A stretch of DNA of 64,000 bases from LH-M37 sp965602855 (lineage in GTDB: Bacteria > Pseudomonadota > Gammaproteobacteria > SZUA-229): contig CBFCZV010000006.1 in the NCBI GenBank assembly GCA_965602855.1, positions 19,433-83,432 of the forward strand, read 5' to 3'. Under the pieces are notes generated by a model. The model was not told where the DNA came from, ran no database searches, and saw only the letters and a program-made list of their open reading frames with translations. The position numbers were made by a program, and so were the translations under genes. Shown in pieces: positions 28,776-38,960 of this stretch; the stretch's first letter is position 1; each line of letters opens with the position of its first letter.

Positions 28776-31151
28776 TCACTTAAACTTCTGTAGCTGAATC
28801 TCGGCATCAGCCTTACCCGGAAAGTTTCCGTTATTAGCAAGTGAGTTGGTTAGATAAGCTTTGGCTGAAACCTCATCCCCAGTTTTATATAAAGCCATCC
28901 CAAGGTGATAATTAAATACTGGCACTTCAGGTGATTTTTCAACAACCGATTTCAAAACAGCAACTGCTTCAGAATAGTCACCAGTCTTATAATAAACCCA
29001 ACCAACAGTATCAAGTATCAAAACTTGATCAACGTTTTTAAGCTTGTCGGCAAGTTGTTTAGCACGTTTCAAACTATCTTCATCCTTACGGTACTCAGAC
29101 AAAAGTGCAGCAAGATTATTCGCCAAGACAACCGCATTACTATTTTTCTCTAATGCCTTTTCATACTCATTGATTGCTGCATTGTAATCACCAAGGCCTT
29201 CATATATTCTTGTAAGTCCTAGTGTCAGCTTCAGATCACTTTTCAGCGCTGCCAGCCCCTGATGCAAAACCTCAATAGCTTTCTGGTTATCTTTATCCTT
29301 AATATATATATTAGCTAGTTGTAGATACGGTTCATTCCAATCTGGCTTTGTATCCATTACTTTAATCAGACTAGTTTTGGCGTCGTCTGCACGACCTGAT
29401 GCTATTTGCACCCTGGCCAAGAGCATGTACAGCTCTGCTGTCTCACCATTTTCTCGGATCGCGGATTTCACTTTACTTATTGCCACATCAAAACTCTTCT
29501 TGGAAACATGAATTAATGCTAAAAGTTCCAATATACGATTCTTTTCACTAACCCTCTTATAACCTCGCTCTAATAGACTGACCGCCTCATTTTCTCTTTT
29601 CTCTGTTAGCATATATGGAACAGACTGAATGTATCCGTTTGGCATATCTGGATATAATTCAATCATCCGCGAAGAATATGGTTTTACTTCAGAAAACATT
29701 TTCCTATCGTTCAACAATGTGCTTTTGTACGATAACGCTTCATAATTATTGGCGTCAATAGAGAGATAATTATCAATAACTTTTTCTAATTGAACTTTGT
29801 TTTTATTCCTGGCGTGATATCTTGCAAGCGACATTAATCCTTCTGCATTAGCTCTATTATTTTCATATGCTAGATCTATGATCTCAGTGGCCTGTTCCTC
29901 TCCACCGTTAGCTCTAAGTGCATTGGATAATAAGAAATATGCTTCCATATTTTCCGGATCATCTTTAACCACGATTCTGAGCGAAATAATAGCGCCTTCA
30001 TATCCCTTATTTAGCATCTGTAGCTTAGCTTTAATAAAATTAACTTCAGCATCATTAGGAGATATTTTATACGCATCATCTATAACGCTTGTAGCGGCAT
30101 CAATGTTTTTCTTCCGCATATATAGATTAGCAAGATATATTCTGGATTTAACCACTACTGAATCCTCGGGGAAATCAGAAGCCGCAGATTTAAATATTTT
30201 TTCTGCATCAATCAGATTATTTTCAGTCACATACAATTTACCAAGAGAAAACCATAACTCAACCATTTTCGTGTTCTTCTCTATGAATGACTTCAGCTCC
30301 TCAATAGCTTTTAGGTTACCTCTGGTTTGCTGTATAAAATCAACTAGAACCAATTTTCTTTCCAGATCTTTATCGTCTTCATCAATGGCATTACGCAAAA
30401 CTTCTTCGGCTTTATCAGCCTTATCTATTTGCCTATAAAACATAGCAAGTGTTAAATGATTTGAAAACACCTCAGGTTTCTGGTTAAGGATTGCTTTATA
30501 TTCCTTTTCAGCCTGATCGTATTTTCCAGCACTTAGGTAAGCATTCGCCAACAGATTTTTTAGAATACCATTATTAGGATTCAGCTTTATGCACGCGTTA
30601 AGCACATTAATGGAGTCATCATATTTCTTGTTACTTAGATAAAGTGACGAAAGAAACTGGGCATTCTGGACATGCTCAGGCTGTCTCGAAAAAATATCCT
30701 GCACAATTTTCTCGGCAGCAAGAGCATCATTCTGTTTATAAAGAATCCCCGCCTTGAGTAACAGACCATTTACATTAGTAACATCCTTACCAAGTATTAG
30801 ATCTTTTTTTTCTATTGCCGCATCAATATCTCCTGCTAATATGAGATGATAAGTACCTATTTTTGCGTGATATTCAAGATTATCAGGGTCAAGTTCCACT
30901 GCCTTTGAGTAATTACCGTAAGCTTTTCGATATTCTTTCTTCAGGTTATATATGTCACCCAACTGAAAATAAGCCTGCGCCTCTTTTGGATCAATCTGAA
31001 GCACATTTTTTAATTCTATGCGCGCTTTATCCAGATCACCTGCGTCCAATGATAGCCGGGCTTTCTCCAGGTACACAGATTTTCTTTCTTCGGCACCACC
31101 ACAACCAACTAGTGCTATCATGATAATTGTCGTGATCAAAAAATGTTTCAT
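28776..31151 (-). CDS. prsT: PEP-CTERM system TPR-repeat lipoprotein PrsT
   Basis: About 791 residues. The lipoprotein signal MKHFLITTIIMIALVGC gives a lipidated C17; the rest is a long superhelix of roughly 18-20 TPRs (for example ARIELKNVLQIDPKEAQAY, NNLAALLSEYRKDEDSLKRA). The ATG at 31151 is preferred over the one at 31175 because it puts the lipobox at the normal place and has AAGAG upstream. PrsT is found beside prsK/prsR in exosortase gene clusters and is thought to act in exopolysaccharide secretion or envelope assembly, as BcsC-like TPR scaffolds do. Confidence 0.9.
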   Translation of the reverse strand: MKHFLITTIIMIALVGCGGAEERKSVYLEKARLSLDAGDLDKARIELKNVLQIDPKEAQAYFQLGDIYNLKKEYRKAYGNYSKAVELDPDNLEYHAKIGTYHLILAGDIDAAIEKKDLILGKDVTNVNGLLLKAGILYKQNDALAAEKIVQDIFSRQPEHVQNAQFLSSLYLSNKKYDDSINVLNACIKLNPNNGILKNLLANAYLSAGKYDQAEKEYKAILNQKPEVFSNHLTLAMFYRQIDKADKAEEVLRNAIDEDDKDLERKLVLVDFIQQTRGNLKAIEELKSFIEKNTKMVELWFSLGKLYVTENNLIDAEKIFKSAASDFPEDSVVVKSRIYLANLYMRKKNIDAATSVIDDAYKISPNDAEVNFIKAKLQMLNKGYEGAIISLRIVVKDDPENMEAYFLLSNALRANGGEEQATEIIDLAYENNRANAEGLMSLARYHARNKNKVQLEKVIDNYLSIDANNYEALSYKSTLLNDRKMFSEVKPYSSRMIELYPDMPNGYIQSVPYMLTEKRENEAVSLLERGYKRVSEKNRILELLALIHVSKKSFDVAISKVKSAIRENGETAELYMLLARVQIASGRADDAKTSLIKVMDTKPDWNEPYLQLANIYIKDKDNQKAIEVLHQGLAALKSDLKLTLGLTRIYEGLGDYNAAINEYEKALEKNSNAVVLANNLAALLSEYRKDEDSLKRAKQLADKLKNVDQVLILDTVGWVYYKTGDYSEAVAVLKSVVEKSPEVPVFNYHLGMALYKTGDEVSAKAYLTNSLANNGNFPGKADAEIQLQKFK

Positions 31152-31289
31152 GTTAATTAACTCTTGTTTTGTCATATGCTTTCTGATAATGATGCATGTA
31201 TCAACTATGTTCTTCTATACGGTAGCTGATGATTCAAGAAACCATTGGCGCACTGATTGCGATTCCTGTTAACGTATATTTCATCTTCT

Positions 31290-32378
31290 TTATTCATAGT
31301 AACGATTAGTTCTATAGCCTTCTTTCTCACAAAGCGCATCACGTTTAGCAATCATAATGTCGTGATCTACCATTTCTTTAACCATTTCTTCCAAGCCTAT
31401 CTTAGGCACCCAACCTAACTTCTCTTTTGCCTTTGTAGGGTCGCCTAATAGCGTCTCAACTTCCGTTGGCCTGAAATAGCGTTTATCCACTTCAACCAGG
31501 CAATTTCCCGTTGATGTATCATAGCCTTTCTCATCAACACCAACACCTTTCCATTCCATTTCAATACCAACCGCCTTAGCTGCCTTATTGACAAAATCTC
31601 TAACTGAATACTGCACACCTGTCGCAATCACAAAGTCCTCTGGACTATCTTGCTGCAACATTAACCATTGCATTTCTACATAGTCTTTTGCATGTCCCCA
31701 ATCTCTTTTAGCATTCATATTTCCTAAATACAGATTATCTTGTAACCCTAGTTTTATTCTCGCAAAAGCACGCGTAATTTTTCTTGTTACAAAGGTTTCT
31801 CCTCTAACAGGAGACTCATGATTAAATAAGATTCCATTGCAAGCATAGATCCCATACGCCTCACGATAGTTCACGGTAATCCAGTAAGCATAAAGCTTTG
31901 CTACAGCATAAGGAGACCTGGGATAGAAAGGTGTTGATTCTGTTTGAGGGGTTTCCTGAACTTCACCGTAAAGCTCAGAAGTGGATGCCTGGTAATAACG
32001 CGTTTTTTTCTCTAGTCCAGCGATACGAACCGCTTCCAGAATACGAAGAGCACCCATGCCTACCGAATCAGCAGTATATTCCGGACATTCAAACGACACA
32101 GCAACATGACTTTGAGCACCAAGATTATAAATTTCATCAGGTTGTATTTCCTGAACAAGACGCACCAAATTCATAGAGTCGGTGAGATCGCCATAATGCA
32201 ATTTAAATCTCTGATTTTTCTCATGAGGATCCTGGTATAAATGATCAATACGATCAGTATTAAAAGAAGAGGCTCTTCTTTTAATACCGTGTACTTCATA
32301 GCCTTTATCTAATAGAAACTCAGCCAAATAAGCACCATCTTGTCCAGTAATGCCTGTAATCAATGCAGTTTTACTCAT
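31290..32378 (-). CDS. gmd: GDP-mannose 4,6-dehydratase
   Basis: 362 residues; converts GDP-mannose to GDP-4-keto-6-deoxymannose. NAD(P) site TGITGQDGAYLAEFL, catalytic STSELYGEVQETPQTESTPF (Ser/Thr and Glu) and YxxxK in YPRSPYAVAKLYAY, and FNHESPVRGETFVTRKI. The substrate can come from the ManC/A enzyme at 59.4 kb. No fucose synthase or perosamine aminotransferase was found in the window, so the final 6-deoxyhexose (fucose, rhamnose, perosamine) cannot be told. It follows the SAT/APS-kinase gene by 63 bases. Confidence 0.96.
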   Translation of the reverse strand: MSKTALITGITGQDGAYLAEFLLDKGYEVHGIKRRASSFNTDRIDHLYQDPHEKNQRFKLHYGDLTDSMNLVRLVQEIQPDEIYNLGAQSHVAVSFECPEYTADSVGMGALRILEAVRIAGLEKKTRYYQASTSELYGEVQETPQTESTPFYPRSPYAVAKLYAYWITVNYREAYGIYACNGILFNHESPVRGETFVTRKITRAFARIKLGLQDNLYLGNMNAKRDWGHAKDYVEMQWLMLQQDSPEDFVIATGVQYSVRDFVNKAAKAVGIEMEWKGVGVDEKGYDTSTGNCLVEVDKRYFRPTEVETLLGDPTKAKEKLGWVPKIGLEEMVKEMVDHDIMIAKRDALCEKEGYRTNRYYE

Positions 32379-32441
32379 ATCAAATCAACTCTAAATCATT
32401 AAAAAAACAAACATGTAACGCAGTTACAGTACCAAAATTAT

Positions 32442-34169
32442 TCAGTTTTTTGTATTTGAATTAATATATCCCTCGCGCACAAGATATAAATAAATATCTT
32501 CCGCCGCTTGTATTGGAGACATATTTTCAGTATCAATAATTAATTCGGGATTTTCTGGTATATCGTATGGATCACTGATACCTGTAAATTCAGGAATTAA
32601 TCCTTTCCGCGCTTTCGCATACAACCCCTTACGATCCCTTCTTTCACATTCCTCAAGTGAGGTCGACACATGAATCTCTATAAATGTACCATACTGCTCA
32701 ATGCTAGCACGCACCTCTCTTCGCATCTTAGCGTAAGGCGCAATTGGCGCACAGATGGCAACTCCCCTGTTCTTGGTGATTTCACTGGCTACATAACCAA
32801 TACGCTTAACATTTATATCCCGGTCTTTTTTAGAAAAACCCAACTCGCTGGATAGATTATGCCTAACCACATCGCCATCAAGTAATGTAACAGGGCGTCC
32901 ACCATGCTCGATAAACTTAGCATAAACAATACGAGCTAGTGTTGACTTTCCTGAGCCCGATAGACCTGTAAAAAATAAAGTAATGCCCTGTTTTTCACGC
33001 GGAGGACATGCTTGATACATCGCTGAAAGAACTTCTGGGTATGTTACCCAATGAGGTATTTCCCTATTTCTGGAAATCGCTTCTAGTATCTTGTCATTTG
33101 AACATCTAATACCGCTACAATCAGAATCATTATCTAAAACCGGAACAAACCCGCTTTTTTGCTCGTTAAAACAAAGCTCTTCTGCATATATGATCTTAAT
33201 ATCAAGAGCATTTTCATACTCTTTTATATATTGCTGTGATGCACCCGTGGGATAAAATCGAATTGCATCATCCCTCACATTAGGAGGTGCGGCATGCTCT
33301 GCTCCAACAATATAATGCGAACAGCCATAGTTCTGTCTTATTATGGCATTCATTAAGGCTTCACGTGGGCCTGCCATTCGTAGTGCTGCGGGAAGTAATG
33401 ACAATTCAACTAAGCCTTTTGAATAGTATTCTATTATGGCCTGGTAGCAATGAACGCGGGAATAATATTGGAGATCCCCTGGCTTTGACATGCCGACGAC
33501 TGGATGTAACAGAATATGCGCATTAGCTTCATTGGCGGCAAGAGTCGTTATCTCCTGATGAACACGATGCATTGGCTTGCTTGTGTGAAATGCTACTATA
33601 TTGCGCCAACCAAGCTTATCAAACCTTTGACGCAATTCTTTAGGCGTATTACGTAACAGATCAAAATCATAATGAAATGGAAGCTGAATGCCGTGAATAC
33701 TGCCACCAACATAATAAGAGCCAACAGAATCATATAAATACTTTACACCAGGATGCCTCTGATCTGATGTTCCATATATAGCCTCAGCCTCTCGCTCTTT
33801 ATCGACTCGCCAAATACTTTCAACCGATAATACTGCTGGCATAAAACCTTCAGTATCTCTCAATGCCAATTGGCTGCCTATTTCAAGATCTGAAAATTCT
33901 TCACCAACATCAAGGCAATATGGGATTGGCCAAATAACGCCATTAGGTAAGCAAGTATTATCAATGACGGAGTTATAAACCTCCTCTGTCATAAATCCTG
34001 TTAATGGCGAGAGAGCACCATTCAGTAACATTTCTAGATCACATTGTTGACGTTGTGAAAGTACAATGGTTGGAAAATCTTCAGATTTTACTTTTAGCAG
34101 CTCTGCCTCTTCTTCAGGTAAAAGAAGATCTTTCAGCTCTCCCTGATAAGGTGAAATAAGGTGGCTCAT
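32442..34169 (-). CDS. ATP sulfurylase-like / adenylylsulfate kinase fusion
   Basis: 575 residues. An ATP sulfurylase-like part (about 1-385) is followed by an APS kinase (about 390-570). The kinase is intact: FTGLSGSGKST, LDGDVVRHNLSSELGFS, RIGYVASEITKN, KGLYAKARKG, EFTGISDPY; it makes PAPS from APS. The sulfurylase part keeps HRVH (H201, H204) but has HTSKP at 195-199 where active enzymes have QTRNP, and GAEHA at 289-293 where they have GRDHA; both catalytic Arg are lost. It may be a regulatory or dead domain, with APS made by another enzyme. It lies inside the exopolysaccharide block, so PAPS for the sulfotransferases is its likely purpose. Confidence 0.88.
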   Translation of the reverse strand: MSHLISPYQGELKDLLLPEEEAELLKVKSEDFPTIVLSQRQQCDLEMLLNGALSPLTGFMTEEVYNSVIDNTCLPNGVIWPIPYCLDVGEEFSDLEIGSQLALRDTEGFMPAVLSVESIWRVDKEREAEAIYGTSDQRHPGVKYLYDSVGSYYVGGSIHGIQLPFHYDFDLLRNTPKELRQRFDKLGWRNIVAFHTSKPMHRVHQEITTLAANEANAHILLHPVVGMSKPGDLQYYSRVHCYQAIIEYYSKGLVELSLLPAALRMAGPREALMNAIIRQNYGCSHYIVGAEHAAPPNVRDDAIRFYPTGASQQYIKEYENALDIKIIYAEELCFNEQKSGFVPVLDNDSDCSGIRCSNDKILEAISRNREIPHWVTYPEVLSAMYQACPPREKQGITLFFTGLSGSGKSTLARIVYAKFIEHGGRPVTLLDGDVVRHNLSSELGFSKKDRDINVKRIGYVASEITKNRGVAICAPIAPYAKMRREVRASIEQYGTFIEIHVSTSLEECERRDRKGLYAKARKGLIPEFTGISDPYDIPENPELIIDTENMSPIQAAEDIYLYLVREGYINSNTKN

Positions 34170-34215
34170 AACATTAGCAAAGTATATAGACCTTTGAAAA
34201 ATTCAAAAGAGATAA

Positions 34216-34989
34216 TTAATAAACTGATTTATTAAGTACTGTACCAATAATATTTGTCACTGACAAAATGTCCACGGCCTGCGTCAAGTCGCTTTCTTTA
34301 GTTACATCATCTTCTATCACAATAAGAGAAGCATCAATACAGGGCGCGATAGACATCGCATCTGCAGTACCTAATATAGGAGGAAGATCAAATATAATTA
34401 TCCTCTTTGGGTAGTGATCTTTTAAAGTTTCAACCAGACCGCACATCTTGGGTGACCCCATCATTTCAGAAGAACTCACTAATGAGTCACCACCTGGAAG
34501 CAGAATAAAGTGCTCGATTCCTTCTGGCCGGTAAAGAACATCTGATAACTCAATATCACTGCGCAAATAATCACATAAACCATATTTTGGCTGGATACCG
34601 AAATATTCATGGATAGTAGGGCTCCTTAAATTAGCATCAACAAGCACAACAGAGTACTCAACTTCCTTTGCGATGCTGATTGCTAAATTTATTGCCGCTG
34701 TTGTTTTACCTTCTCCTCCGATTGGGCTAGTGACTGACAGTGTAGTCCAACGATGCTCTTCCATGCGCTGAATCACCTGTATACCCAGAATATTATATGC
34801 ATCAGTGTATTTATCGTCAGCAAGAGCTGTTGACACCCTGCTCTCCTGCATTTTCTCAACAGAACCCTTTATAAGTGGAGTTGCATCATACTTAACAGGA
34901 GAATCAATATCGCCTGAGCCAGCATTAGGAGTTTGCGATGCACCTCTTTCCTGTCTTGCTCTATCAAGTGCCTGCTTTATTTTTTCCAT
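34216..34989 (-). CDS. Exosortase-locus tyrosine autokinase (CpsD/BY-kinase type)
   Basis: 257 residues. N-terminal MEKIKQALDRARQER is the typical start of exosortase-associated autokinases. Walker A is PIGGEGKTTAAINLA, A' is VVLVDANLRSP and Walker B is IIIFDLPPIL. The protein ends in a single Tyr (LNKSVY) instead of the Tyr-rich tail of many BY-kinases. It cycles phosphorylation with the Wzz partner encoded 24 bases upstream to control exopolysaccharide length. Confidence 0.9.
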   Translation of the reverse strand: MEKIKQALDRARQERGASQTPNAGSGDIDSPVKYDATPLIKGSVEKMQESRVSTALADDKYTDAYNILGIQVIQRMEEHRWTTLSVTSPIGGEGKTTAAINLAISIAKEVEYSVVLVDANLRSPTIHEYFGIQPKYGLCDYLRSDIELSDVLYRPEGIEHFILLPGGDSLVSSSEMMGSPKMCGLVETLKDHYPKRIIIFDLPPILGTADAMSIAPCIDASLIVIEDDVTKESDLTQAVDILSVTNIIGTVLNKSVY

Positions 34990-35013
34990 TGATCTAAAAC
35001 CTGAGAAATAATG

Positions 35014-36756
35014 TTAAACAAAGAGTAAATCTAACTTACGTAATATGCGGAACCACAATACATCTAGCGGAGATATTAAAAAATGCACAATAACTATTGC
35101 CAGAACAGCGAGGCAGAAAATAATAATAAGTATTCTTTTATTCGATTTTTTACGATTTTCAATATCATCCAGATTCAACTGGTAAGGCACTATGGAAAGA
35201 GGTGCTGCGCCCAATATATTCTCAACAGCTTTTGAGCCAGAAACAGCACCACTAAGTGAAAGAGAAAGAAACACAAAACCACCTGCAGCACCAATAGAAA
35301 AGATCAAACCCAGGAACAAAATCGCTGGACGATTAGGGCTAACCGGCTCTTCAGGCAATGCTGCTGGATCTATTAAAGTAAATCTCTCGCCTTTACTTTC
35401 AGATTCAAGCTGCATAGAAATATCTGCAGCACGCTGTTTCACTTTTATTTCCTGATTTCGCCTTAGTGCGTTTTCATAGTCTCGCTGCAAAACAAGATAC
35501 TCACGCTCTACCTGTGGGGCTAATAACAACACTTGCTCCAACTCTACCTGCCTATTAGAATAATCTGCTTCTTGTTTTTTTAAGGCAGCAATTTCACTCA
35601 AAACCCCTTCCAGCTGAGCCTTAAGAGTTATATAAGCCGGATTATCTGGAGACTCCTGTAAATACGTGTCAGTCTCTTCTTCACGTACGCGTGCTGACTT
35701 TTTCTCAGCTAATTGCTCTTCAAGTACAGCTATTTTTGTATTTAAAACAATAACGTCAGGATGTTCCTGTGTGTACTTATTACTTAACACATCTAACTCA
35801 GTTCGCAAAAATTTTAGCTGTTTTGCTAAGATATCTACACTTTTATCTGAACCTGATCGCAGTGCATCGATTTCATTTTTTAAAGCAATTACATCAGGAT
35901 GCGACTCTGAATACCGCGAGGAAACAGATGCATACTCCGTTTCCAATAGCTTCAATCTGGTATTAGTGCTTTGAATTAATGGATTATCTGGTTGAACCTG
36001 CTCCAGATTTCCTTCCAAATAAAACTTTCTATCTTCAAGATTTAAAAGTCTGGTTGTGGTCGTTATTATATTAGCTTCTATTCTTTGCAAAACCTGCATG
36101 TTTACCTGTTGCATTTCTGGCAGCATTTTTGCGTTTTCTTGTTTAAAGGCTGCCAACTTTTCCTCAAGCTTAGAAATATCAGACTTTATACGCCCAGACT
36201 CTTCCTTAAAGAACTGAGATGTCTCAAGAGCTTTACTTGCTCTACTTTCAATATTTTTATTCAAATATAAAGTAGTCAGTTCACTTACAACTTTCTGCAC
36301 CAGATTTGGATTCCTACCTTCATAGGATAATAAAAATGCAATGGTTGCAGAAGAGGATCTGCCTGTAGAAGGATTCACAACATCAGCACTAACCAGTTCA
36401 AGATTTATGGCATCTCGAATCCGCTCAATTATTGACTCTGTTGTTTCATGCTTACGCTCTTCCTCATACAAATTAAATTTATTAATTATTTTGAGCAAAT
36501 TACTACGACTCATAACTTGAGCCTGTATCGTTTGAATCCTCTCCGCCGCATAGCTTGTCACTGTAGACATAACCAGCTCACGAGGAATTTCTTGCTGTTC
36601 AATCAAAATTGTTGCTGATGACTTGTATATTGAAGGCAAAATAAAAGCCACCAATATGAATACACACATAAGTATTGCAATTATTGAAAATAAAGCTTTT
36701 TTTCGTTTACGTAAAGCAATGAGATAATCACTAAGCTCTAAATTTTGTTCTTCCAC
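35014..36756 (-). CDS. Wzz-type polysaccharide chain-length determinant of the exosortase locus
   Basis: 580 residues with a GTG start. Inner-membrane protein: first helix about 17-38 (LFSIIAILMCVFILVAFIL), long periplasmic coiled coils (about 160-420, with two similar SHPDVIALKNEI/EHPDVIVLNTKI repeats), PNRPAILFLGLIFSIG helix near 480, then a further C-terminal helix (about 541-562) that ordinary Wzz proteins lack. It regulates polymerisation and joins the Wza channel. The cytoplasmic autokinase follows, so kinase and co-polymerase are separate proteins here. Confidence 0.92.
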   Translation of the reverse strand: MEEQNLELSDYLIALRKRKKALFSIIAILMCVFILVAFILPSIYKSSATILIEQQEIPRELVMSTVTSYAAERIQTIQAQVMSRSNLLKIINKFNLYEEERKHETTESIIERIRDAINLELVSADVVNPSTGRSSSATIAFLLSYEGRNPNLVQKVVSELTTLYLNKNIESRASKALETSQFFKEESGRIKSDISKLEEKLAAFKQENAKMLPEMQQVNMQVLQRIEANIITTTTRLLNLEDRKFYLEGNLEQVQPDNPLIQSTNTRLKLLETEYASVSSRYSESHPDVIALKNEIDALRSGSDKSVDILAKQLKFLRTELDVLSNKYTQEHPDVIVLNTKIAVLEEQLAEKKSARVREEETDTYLQESPDNPAYITLKAQLEGVLSEIAALKKQEADYSNRQVELEQVLLLAPQVEREYLVLQRDYENALRRNQEIKVKQRAADISMQLESESKGERFTLIDPAALPEEPVSPNRPAILFLGLIFSIGAAGGFVFLSLSLSGAVSGSKAVENILGAAPLSIVPYQLNLDDIENRKKSNKRILIIIFCLAVLAIVIVHFLISPLDVLWFRILRKLDLLFV

Positions 36757-36825
36757 TACACAGTCACTCTGTTAAAGTTAAATAAATATTAGTATATGTC
36801 TGCCATCAAATGACAGTTTTTTGAA

Positions 36826-38052
36826 TTAGATGGAAGGAAAATCGTACTCTAAATTCAGATAAAATGTGTTTCTGTCATAATCTATTTTATCTGGTTGGTT
36901 AGTTTCATCATCATGCTTGATTAGAGCATATTCTGCTCTCAATTTTAAATTATGCGCCAAAGTAAAATTCATGGCTGGCGTAATCCTGGTATAAATACGA
37001 GATCTAGCCACAACATTAGGGTTTAGCTCTTCAATGTCCGAGCGAGTCATTTCCAACACTATCCCAATAAGAGGGGTCACCTGCATTCTGAACTTGGCAC
37101 GTAATTTATCTTCTTCATCGAGCCCACCATAGGAGTTAGAACTAGTAAATTTACTAGCTTGTAACTCAATCCATTTAGCATCAAACGTAGCTTCATACGA
37201 CCCCCCACTGCTATCACTCTCAACTGCCTGAGTACCAGTTACTGTTGAACCCGCAAATTCAAAACTCTCTGAACTTCTCGTAGTGAAGTCAATAGTATCA
37301 AAACCTACAGATATTGTTGCCGATACCATTTCAGAAAAATTATGTGCAAGTACAACCTGTGAGGCCAGCACTTCATATTCAGAGATATTATTTTCTGAAG
37401 TATAATCAATTGCATTTATCACTAAACTCAGTTTGCTTTTTTGAGACAGCTTATATTCTAATGCAGCTGTAGCAGTCTGAGTTTCATAAGGCAAATAAAC
37501 ATCAGTTGTAGGATCAACATCCACATCTGAGTAACTATAAGCGATTGAAAGTGAAACTCGCTCTGTCAAGTTTCTGGTATATTGTGGTGCAAGCATTAAC
37601 TTTGTATTTTCAACCTGCTCAAGAGTCAGTCCTAGAGCATCTGTATCTTCAGTACGATACGAGTAATTGTCATAAGATGCGGTAACCGAGTAGATATCAC
37701 GTTGACTCTGATATGCTGTTCCTAAATCAAAATAACTATCAACATGATTCTGTAATTCAGATGAATATGAAGTGCCTGCAATACTTGCATTAATGGTGGT
37801 ATCCCAATCATTGTCTTTATATGTCAGCCTCGCTTTAGGCTCAATCATCAAAATTGAAGCCGATTCATCATTATTATTTCCGAGTACATTATCATCGTAA
37901 GTTGCACGAGCGTTGATTTCCGACTCAAGCAAAAATCCAGCTGCAGTCGCATCTATAACGCCAGAGCAAAAAACAGTCAAAATACCGCATGTCAATATAG
38001 ATTTAGACACTATCCCACCTTCCATTTTAATTAAAGTAATAATATTCTTCAC
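36826..38052 (-). CDS. Outer-membrane beta-barrel protein of the exopolysaccharide locus
   Basis: 408 residues. The GTG start overlaps the wza stop (GTGA), showing translational coupling; an ATG at 38025 is an alternative. A signal peptide precedes AAGFLLESEINARATYDDNV, then regular amphipathic strands (KLSLVINAIDYTSENN, FTLAHNLKLRAEYALI) to a C-terminal NLEYDFPSI. Such barrels sit beside Wza in exosortase clusters (EpsL-like) and are thought to act in polymer export or surface attachment. Exact function is unknown. Confidence 0.8.
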   Translation of the reverse strand: MKNIITLIKMEGGIVSKSILTCGILTVFCSGVIDATAAGFLLESEINARATYDDNVLGNNNDESASILMIEPKARLTYKDNDWDTTINASIAGTSYSSELQNHVDSYFDLGTAYQSQRDIYSVTASYDNYSYRTEDTDALGLTLEQVENTKLMLAPQYTRNLTERVSLSIAYSYSDVDVDPTTDVYLPYETQTATAALEYKLSQKSKLSLVINAIDYTSENNISEYEVLASQVVLAHNFSEMVSATISVGFDTIDFTTRSSESFEFAGSTVTGTQAVESDSSGGSYEATFDAKWIELQASKFTSSNSYGGLDEEDKLRAKFRMQVTPLIGIVLEMTRSDIEELNPNVVARSRIYTRITPAMNFTLAHNLKLRAEYALIKHDDETNQPDKIDYDRNTFYLNLEYDFPSI

Positions 38053-38597
38053 GGCACAACAACGGTATCACCGGGTTTTAGCATAATATTCATATCCATC
38101 CCTTCACCGCTTACAACATCATCATAATCAAATTCAAAAATCTCCTTCCCCTCTTCAGAGCGGCGAAGAATCTTTATATTGTCGGAATCGGCATAAGGAG
38201 TGAGGCCACCTGCCAAAGTTAAAGCCTGTAATACATCCATATATTGCAAGGTAACAAACTGGCCAGGTTTATTGACCTGACCAATCACATAAATTCTATT
38301 ACTCGCAGACTGCAAGACACCAACGGTTACATTAGGATTTGGTATAAATGCATTAAGTTTATCCGCTAATAACTTAGTAAGTAATTTAGTGTTAGTGCCT
38401 CCAGCCTTAATATCTCCTACCAGCGGGAATGTAATATAACCATCAGGTTTTACAAGAACTTCCTTCTGTAAACCTTCTTCTTTCCAAACAGATATAGAAA
38501 GAAGATCGCCTGCACCTATCACATACGAACCCACCTCTGAATAAGCATTGGAGACACATAGAACCGCAGCAATCAAAAAACCAATAATTTTCTTCAT
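38049..38597 (-). CDS. Polysaccharide export protein (Wza family)
   Basis: 182 residues, a short Wza-type protein. Signal peptide 1-20; Poly_export domain (YVIGAGDLLSISVWKEEGL, VKPDGYITFPLVGDI) and one SLBB domain (RIYVIGQVNKPGQFV). There is no lipobox Cys, unlike full-length Wza, so the barrel protein coupled to it may supply the outer-membrane part. It is the first gene of the wza-barrel-wzz-kinase set. Confidence 0.92.
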   Translation of the reverse strand: MKKIIGFLIAAVLCVSNAYSEVGSYVIGAGDLLSISVWKEEGLQKEVLVKPDGYITFPLVGDIKAGGTNTKLLTKLLADKLNAFIPNPNVTVGVLQSASNRIYVIGQVNKPGQFVTLQYMDVLQALTLAGGLTPYADSDNIKILRRSEEGKEIFEFDYDDVVSGEGMDMNIMLKPGDTVVVP

Positions 38598-38960
38598 ATC
38601 CCCATCTCATTTTTGCCAGCAGCATAAGTATATGCCGCTTGCCAAACAACTTATTACTGTTAGTTAATTATTTAAATAATGTACTTTTAACTTATTGATT
38701 ATCAAGAAAAACAAGATCAAGATATTAAACCACTATCGAAATTATCATTTAAACTTAAATTTGGTCGTTACCACCGCTAAACGCGATGGATTATAACAGA
38801 TTTAATAGGGCTGTTAAGTCATTATTTATACAATTATAATTTAAGCATATAAGCACTTAATTATTTACCAATCACCAAAATATCATCGCCAATAATGCAT
38901 GGAAGAGAACCAAAACGAGCTGAAAAAAACGCCAGTAATAGCAGATCGTAATACAAGATC
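38598..38960. other. Intergenic region upstream of wza
   Basis: 363 bases, AT-rich, no plausible gene. It should hold the promoter for the wza block on the minus strand. A sigma-54-like CGGCATATACTTATGC read on the minus strand (near 38621-38637) has one extra base between the GG and GC elements and so is only a weak candidate. Confidence 0.4.

Noticed and set aside
29878..30438. 186-codon plus-strand open frame opposite prsT
   Set aside because: It is an antisense shadow of a TPR-coding gene, with Ser/Leu-rich composition and no homology I can recognise.
38621..38637. Possible sigma-54 site upstream of wza
   Set aside because: Spacing is one base too long; kept only as a remark in the intergenic entry.
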